Below, piece by piece: positions 61,527-64,000 of a DNA stretch of 64,000 nucleotides. The translations under genes and the position numbers were made by a program. The DNA comes from Pseudomonas sp. GM21 (lineage in GTDB: Bacteria; Pseudomonadota; Gammaproteobacteria; Pseudomonadales; Pseudomonadaceae): the NCBI RefSeq assembly GCF_000282215.1, contig NZ_AKJS01000069.1, positions 1-64,000 on the forward strand, in the 5' to 3' direction. Numbering within the stretch: position 1 is the stretch's first letter; each line of letters begins with the position of its first letter. The notes under the pieces were generated by a model. It made no database searches. It was not told the origin of the DNA and worked only from the letters and a program-made list of their open reading frames with translations.

Positions 61527-62477
61527 ATGCACGCGCAACTGTTGAGTGAGCGCAGCAGAGTATTCGACCATGCCGACCCTTATGCGGTATCGGGTTACGT
61601 CAATCAGCATGTTGGCAACCATTGCATCCTGATGCCCAAGGCCGGTCGACCGCTGGCCAGCCTCGATCATCGCAAATTCGCCAGCCTGGACCTGTGCCGC
61701 ATCAGCTACGGCGCCAGCGTGCGCGTGACGTCAGGCGCGCTCGACAGCATCTATCACCTGCAAGTGCTGCTGCGGGGCAACTGCCTGGCGCGTGGGCGCG
61801 GGCAGGAGCATTACTTCGCACCGGGTGAGTTACTGCTGATCAACCCCGATGAACCGGTCGATCTGACCTATTCCGACGATTGCGAAAAATTCATCCTGAA
61901 AGTCCCCACACGTTTGTTTGAGTCGGTATGCGATGAACAGCGCTGGCAGTACCCGGGGCAGGGCGTGCGGTTCCTGGAGAACCGTTACCAGCTCGATGAG
62001 CTGGAAGGTTTCGTCAGCCTGCTGGCGATGATTTGCCAGGAAGCCGAGGCCACCGAGCAGATCCCGCGTGTGCAGGAACACTACGCCCAGATCATCGTCA
62101 GCAAGATGCTCAGCCTGATGAAAACCAATGTTATCCGCGGCGGCCTGAACTCGCCCACGTTTGAGGTGATTGCCGATTACATCGCACACCACCTCAAGCA
62201 CGACATCGACAGCGAAGAACTGGCACGTCAGGCGCGAATGAGCCTGCGTTCGTTGTACGGGCTGTTTGAGCGCAACGCGGGAACTTCCCCGCAAAACTAT
62301 ATCCGCCAGAAGAAGCTGGAGCGCATCAACCAGTGCCTGAGCGACCCGACGTGCAACGTGCGCAACGTCACGGAAGTGGCCATGGATTATGGCTTCCTGC
62401 ACCTGGGCCGGTTCTCCGACAGCTACCGCAAACAATTCGGCGAACTGCCTTCCGATACCCTCAAACGCCGCCACTGA
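61527..62477 (+). CDS. benR: AraC-family activator of the benzoate pathway
   Basis: A 316-aa AraC/XylS-type regulator that activates the ben operon in response to benzoate. The N-terminal ligand domain is followed by two HTH motifs (DIDSEELARQARMSLRSLYGLFERNAGTSPQNYIRQKKLERI and VTEVAMDYGFLHLGRFSDSYRKQFGELPSDTLKRRH). The position just before benA and the XylS-type boxes at 62655-62690 support the assignment. ATG 61527 follows GAGAGTGA. Confidence 0.95.
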   Translation: MHAQLLSERSRVFDHADPYAVSGYVNQHVGNHCILMPKAGRPLASLDHRKFASLDLCRISYGASVRVTSGALDSIYHLQVLLRGNCLARGRGQEHYFAPGELLLINPDEPVDLTYSDDCEKFILKVPTRLFESVCDEQRWQYPGQGVRFLENRYQLDELEGFVSLLAMICQEAEATEQIPRVQEHYAQIIVSKMLSLMKTNVIRGGLNSPTFEVIADYIAHHLKHDIDSEELARQARMSLRSLYGLFERNAGTSPQNYIRQKKLERINQCLSDPTCNVRNVTEVAMDYGFLHLGRFSDSYRKQFGELPSDTLKRRH

Positions 62478-62489
62478 CCCGCCAAATAT

Positions 62490-62635
62490 CCCTGCAGCTG
62501 TCGAGCCTGCGAGGCTGCGTTCGAGTGCGAAGCGCTCGCCAAGGAACAATGCGCTCTACCGAAACACTATGCGAACCCATTTGCGAGTGCTGCGCCCTCG
62601 AACGCAGCCTCGCGGGCTCGGCAGCTGCTACAGGG
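62490..62635. repeat. Large inverted repeat between benR and the BenR boxes
   Basis: Left arm CCCTGCAGCTGTCGAGCCTG... and right arm ...CTCGGCAGCTGCTACAGGG are complementary over about 45 bases. It is the same family as 42346-42490 and 44969-45130. It ends 20 bases before the first BenR box and probably insulates or terminates benR transcription. Confidence 0.82.
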
Positions 62636-62654
62636 TTGCGTTGCACCTGACTGC

Positions 62655-62690
62655 TGCAGTAAACGGATACAGGTTTGCACCCAGCGGATA
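62655..62690 (+). promoter_or_regulatory. BenR/XylS binding boxes of the benA promoter
   Basis: Two direct repeats match TGCA-N6-GGNTA exactly: TGCAGTAAACGGATA (62655-62669) and TGCACCCAGCGGATA (62676-62690). Their 21-bp spacing equals that of the XylS/BenR boxes at the Pm and Pb promoters of P. putida. The proximal box should abut the -35 region, with a -10 near TTAGCAT (62711-62717). Confidence 0.9.
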
Positions 62691-62728
62691 GTCCGCCTTA
62701 TCCCCCCGTCTTAGCATGGCCCTGCCTG

Positions 62729-62736
62729 AATAAAAA
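62729..62736 (+). promoter_or_regulatory. Candidate Hfq/Crc site before benA
   Basis: AATAAAAA matches AANAANAA just upstream of the GGAGG ribosome-binding site of benA. Confidence 0.5.
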
Positions 62737-62753
62737 CAATGGAGGCGGCGGCC

Positions 62754-64000
62754 ATGTCCCTGCGACCCGAATACCTTCACTCCCTGCTTGAAGATGACAA
62801 AGAAACCGGCATCTATCGCTGCAAGCGGGAGATGTTTACCGATCCACGGTTGTTCGATCTGGAAATGAAACACCTCTTCGAAGGCAACTGGCTGTACCTG
62901 GCTCACGAAAGCCAGATTCCCAACGTCAACGATTTCTACACCACCACCATGGGGCGCCAGTCGATCTTCATCGCGCGCAACAAGGACGGTGTGCTCAATG
63001 CGTTCATCAACGCCTGCAGCCATCGCGGCGCGACGCTGTGCCGGCACAAGACCGGCAACAAAAGCTCCTACACCTGCCCGTTCCACGGTTGGACCTTCAA
63101 CAACTCCGGCAAACTGCTCAAGGTCAAGGATCCGGCAGCGGCCGGCTACCCGGCGAGCTTCAATTGCGAAAGCTCACACGACCTGACCAAAGTCGCGCGG
63201 TTCGAGTCCTATCGCGGCTTCCTGTTTGGCAGCCTCAAGGCCGATGTGGTGCCTTTGGTTGAACACCTCGGCGAGTCCGCCAAGATCATCGACATGATCG
63301 TCGACCAGTCCGCTGATGGCCTGGAAGTGCTGCGCGGGTCTTCGAGCTACATCTACGAAGGCAACTGGAAACTCACCGCCGAAAACGGCGCCGACGGCTA
63401 CCACGTCAGTTCGGTGCACTGGAACTATGCGGCGACGCAAAACCAGCGCAAGCAGCGAGAGGCCGGCGACAGCAATCCGACCATGAGCGCCGGCACTTGG
63501 GCCAAGCAGGGCGGTGGTTTCTACTCCTTCGACAAAGGCCATATGCTGCTCTGGACGCGCTGGTCCAACCCCGAGGACCGTCCCCTGTACGAGCGTCGCG
63601 ACGAATTGGCCCGAGACTTTGGCCAGGCCCGCGCCGACTGGATGATCGAGAACTCGCGAAACCTGTGCCTGTACCCGAACGTGTACCTGATGGATCAGTT
63701 CAGCTCGCAGATCCGCATCGCCCGGCCGATCTCGGTCAACCGCACGGAAATCACCATTTACTGCATCGCCCCCAAAGGCGAAAGCGATCACGCCCGTTCC
63801 AGCCGGATTCGCCAGTACGAGGATTTTTTCAACGTCAGCGGCATGGCCACCCCGGACGATCTGGAAGAGTTTCGCTCATGCCAGACCAGCTATCAGGGCA
63901 GCGTCACCACTTGGAATGACATGTCCCGTGGGGCCGAGCACTGGGTCGAGGGCGCCGATGAGGCGGCTAAGGAAATCGACCTGCATCCGCTGCTCAGTGG
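62754..64000 (+). CDS. benA: Benzoate 1,2-dioxygenase large (alpha) subunit, partial
   Basis: 415 residues are visible; the gene runs off the right edge (the family is about 450-460 aa). It is the oxygenase alpha subunit that dihydroxylates benzoate to the cis-diol. The Rieske [2Fe-2S] ligands are Cys88-x-His90 (CSHRG) and Cys108-x2-His111 (CPFH). The mononuclear iron ligands are His217 and His222 (GYHVSSVH). ATG 62754 follows GGAGG. It is the first gene of the benABCD operon, under BenR. Confidence 0.97.
   Translation, partial: MSLRPEYLHSLLEDDKETGIYRCKREMFTDPRLFDLEMKHLFEGNWLYLAHESQIPNVNDFYTTTMGRQSIFIARNKDGVLNAFINACSHRGATLCRHKTGNKSSYTCPFHGWTFNNSGKLLKVKDPAAAGYPASFNCESSHDLTKVARFESYRGFLFGSLKADVVPLVEHLGESAKIIDMIVDQSADGLEVLRGSSSYIYEGNWKLTAENGADGYHVSSVHWNYAATQNQRKQREAGDSNPTMSAGTWAKQGGGFYSFDKGHMLLWTRWSNPEDRPLYERRDELARDFGQARADWMIENSRNLCLYPNVYLMDQFSSQIRIARPISVNRTEITIYCIAPKGESDHARSSRIRQYEDFFNVSGMATPDDLEEFRSCQTSYQGSVTTWNDMSRGAEHWVEGADEAAKEIDLHPLLS

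Noticed and set aside
62686..62696. GGATAGTCCG near benA as a third copy of the 18-bp repeat
   Set aside because: Only about ten bases match and they are explained by the proximal BenR box (GGATA).

Overview
The window looks like a chromosomal segment of a fluorescent-group Pseudomonas. Most of it is GC-rich and densely packed, with pseudomonad REP-type repeats between genes (for example 38945-39019, 44969-45130 and 62490-62635). It also carries typical pseudomonad families: OprD porin, DUF6124, DUF2789, DUF3087, fused MrpAB, and cat/ben genes. I found no tRNA, rRNA, CRISPR array, insertion sequence or prophage. Species assignment is inference.

Left part (1-24900), mostly carbon uptake and catabolism. 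A glucarate module (gudD, gudP, LacI-type regulator; 119-4066, minus strand) carries two tandem perfect operators before gudP. An AT-rich pair follows: a family-2 glycosyltransferase and a 2OG-Fe(II) oxygenase (4471-6166). An orphan sensor kinase (6209-7696) precedes a catabolic cluster of unknown substrate: OprD-type porin, MFS transporter, AraC regulator, octopine/nopaline-dehydrogenase-like enzyme and hydroxyacyl-CoA-dehydrogenase-like enzyme (8426-14497). Porin and MFS genes are each preceded by a copy of the same ~130-bp leader holding a small, in-frame-conserved ORF. Next come a TRAP transporter (15764-18656), a DUF6124 gene with a structured leader and a 3' inverted repeat (18962-19584), an alcohol dehydrogenase, a periplasmic-binding-domain/GGDEF fusion, a family-3 solute-binding protein and a DMT exporter.

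Middle (25000-42900), housekeeping and stress. It holds an AlkC/AlkD-like repair protein, a DksA paralogue lacking two zinc cysteines, a chemoreceptor with a C-terminal extra domain, several small conserved unknowns, an orphan glycine-betaine-type binding protein, and the six-gene Mrp Na+/H+ antiporter operon (AB fused, C, D, E, F, G; minus strand). A DMT transporter divergent from an XRE-cupin regulator follows, then an FAD-dependent oxidoreductase whose C-terminus is encoded inside a repeat.

Right part (42900-64000). It holds an orphan OmpR-type response regulator, a secreted alpha/beta hydrolase, PpnN, a Cache-GGDEF cyclase, LysR and AzlCD genes, an SRAP/YedK protein, and a sulfonate-type ABC transporter with two binding proteins. 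A polysaccharide deacetylase precedes the benzoate/catechol region: catR divergent from catBCA, then benR and benA, which runs off the end of the window. Two perfectly spaced BenR/XylS boxes lie upstream of benA. Several catabolic genes (both leader ORFs, the ODH-like gene, the TRAP binding protein, benR, benA) have AANAANAA motifs at or beside the ribosome-binding site, as expected for Hfq/Crc catabolite repression.
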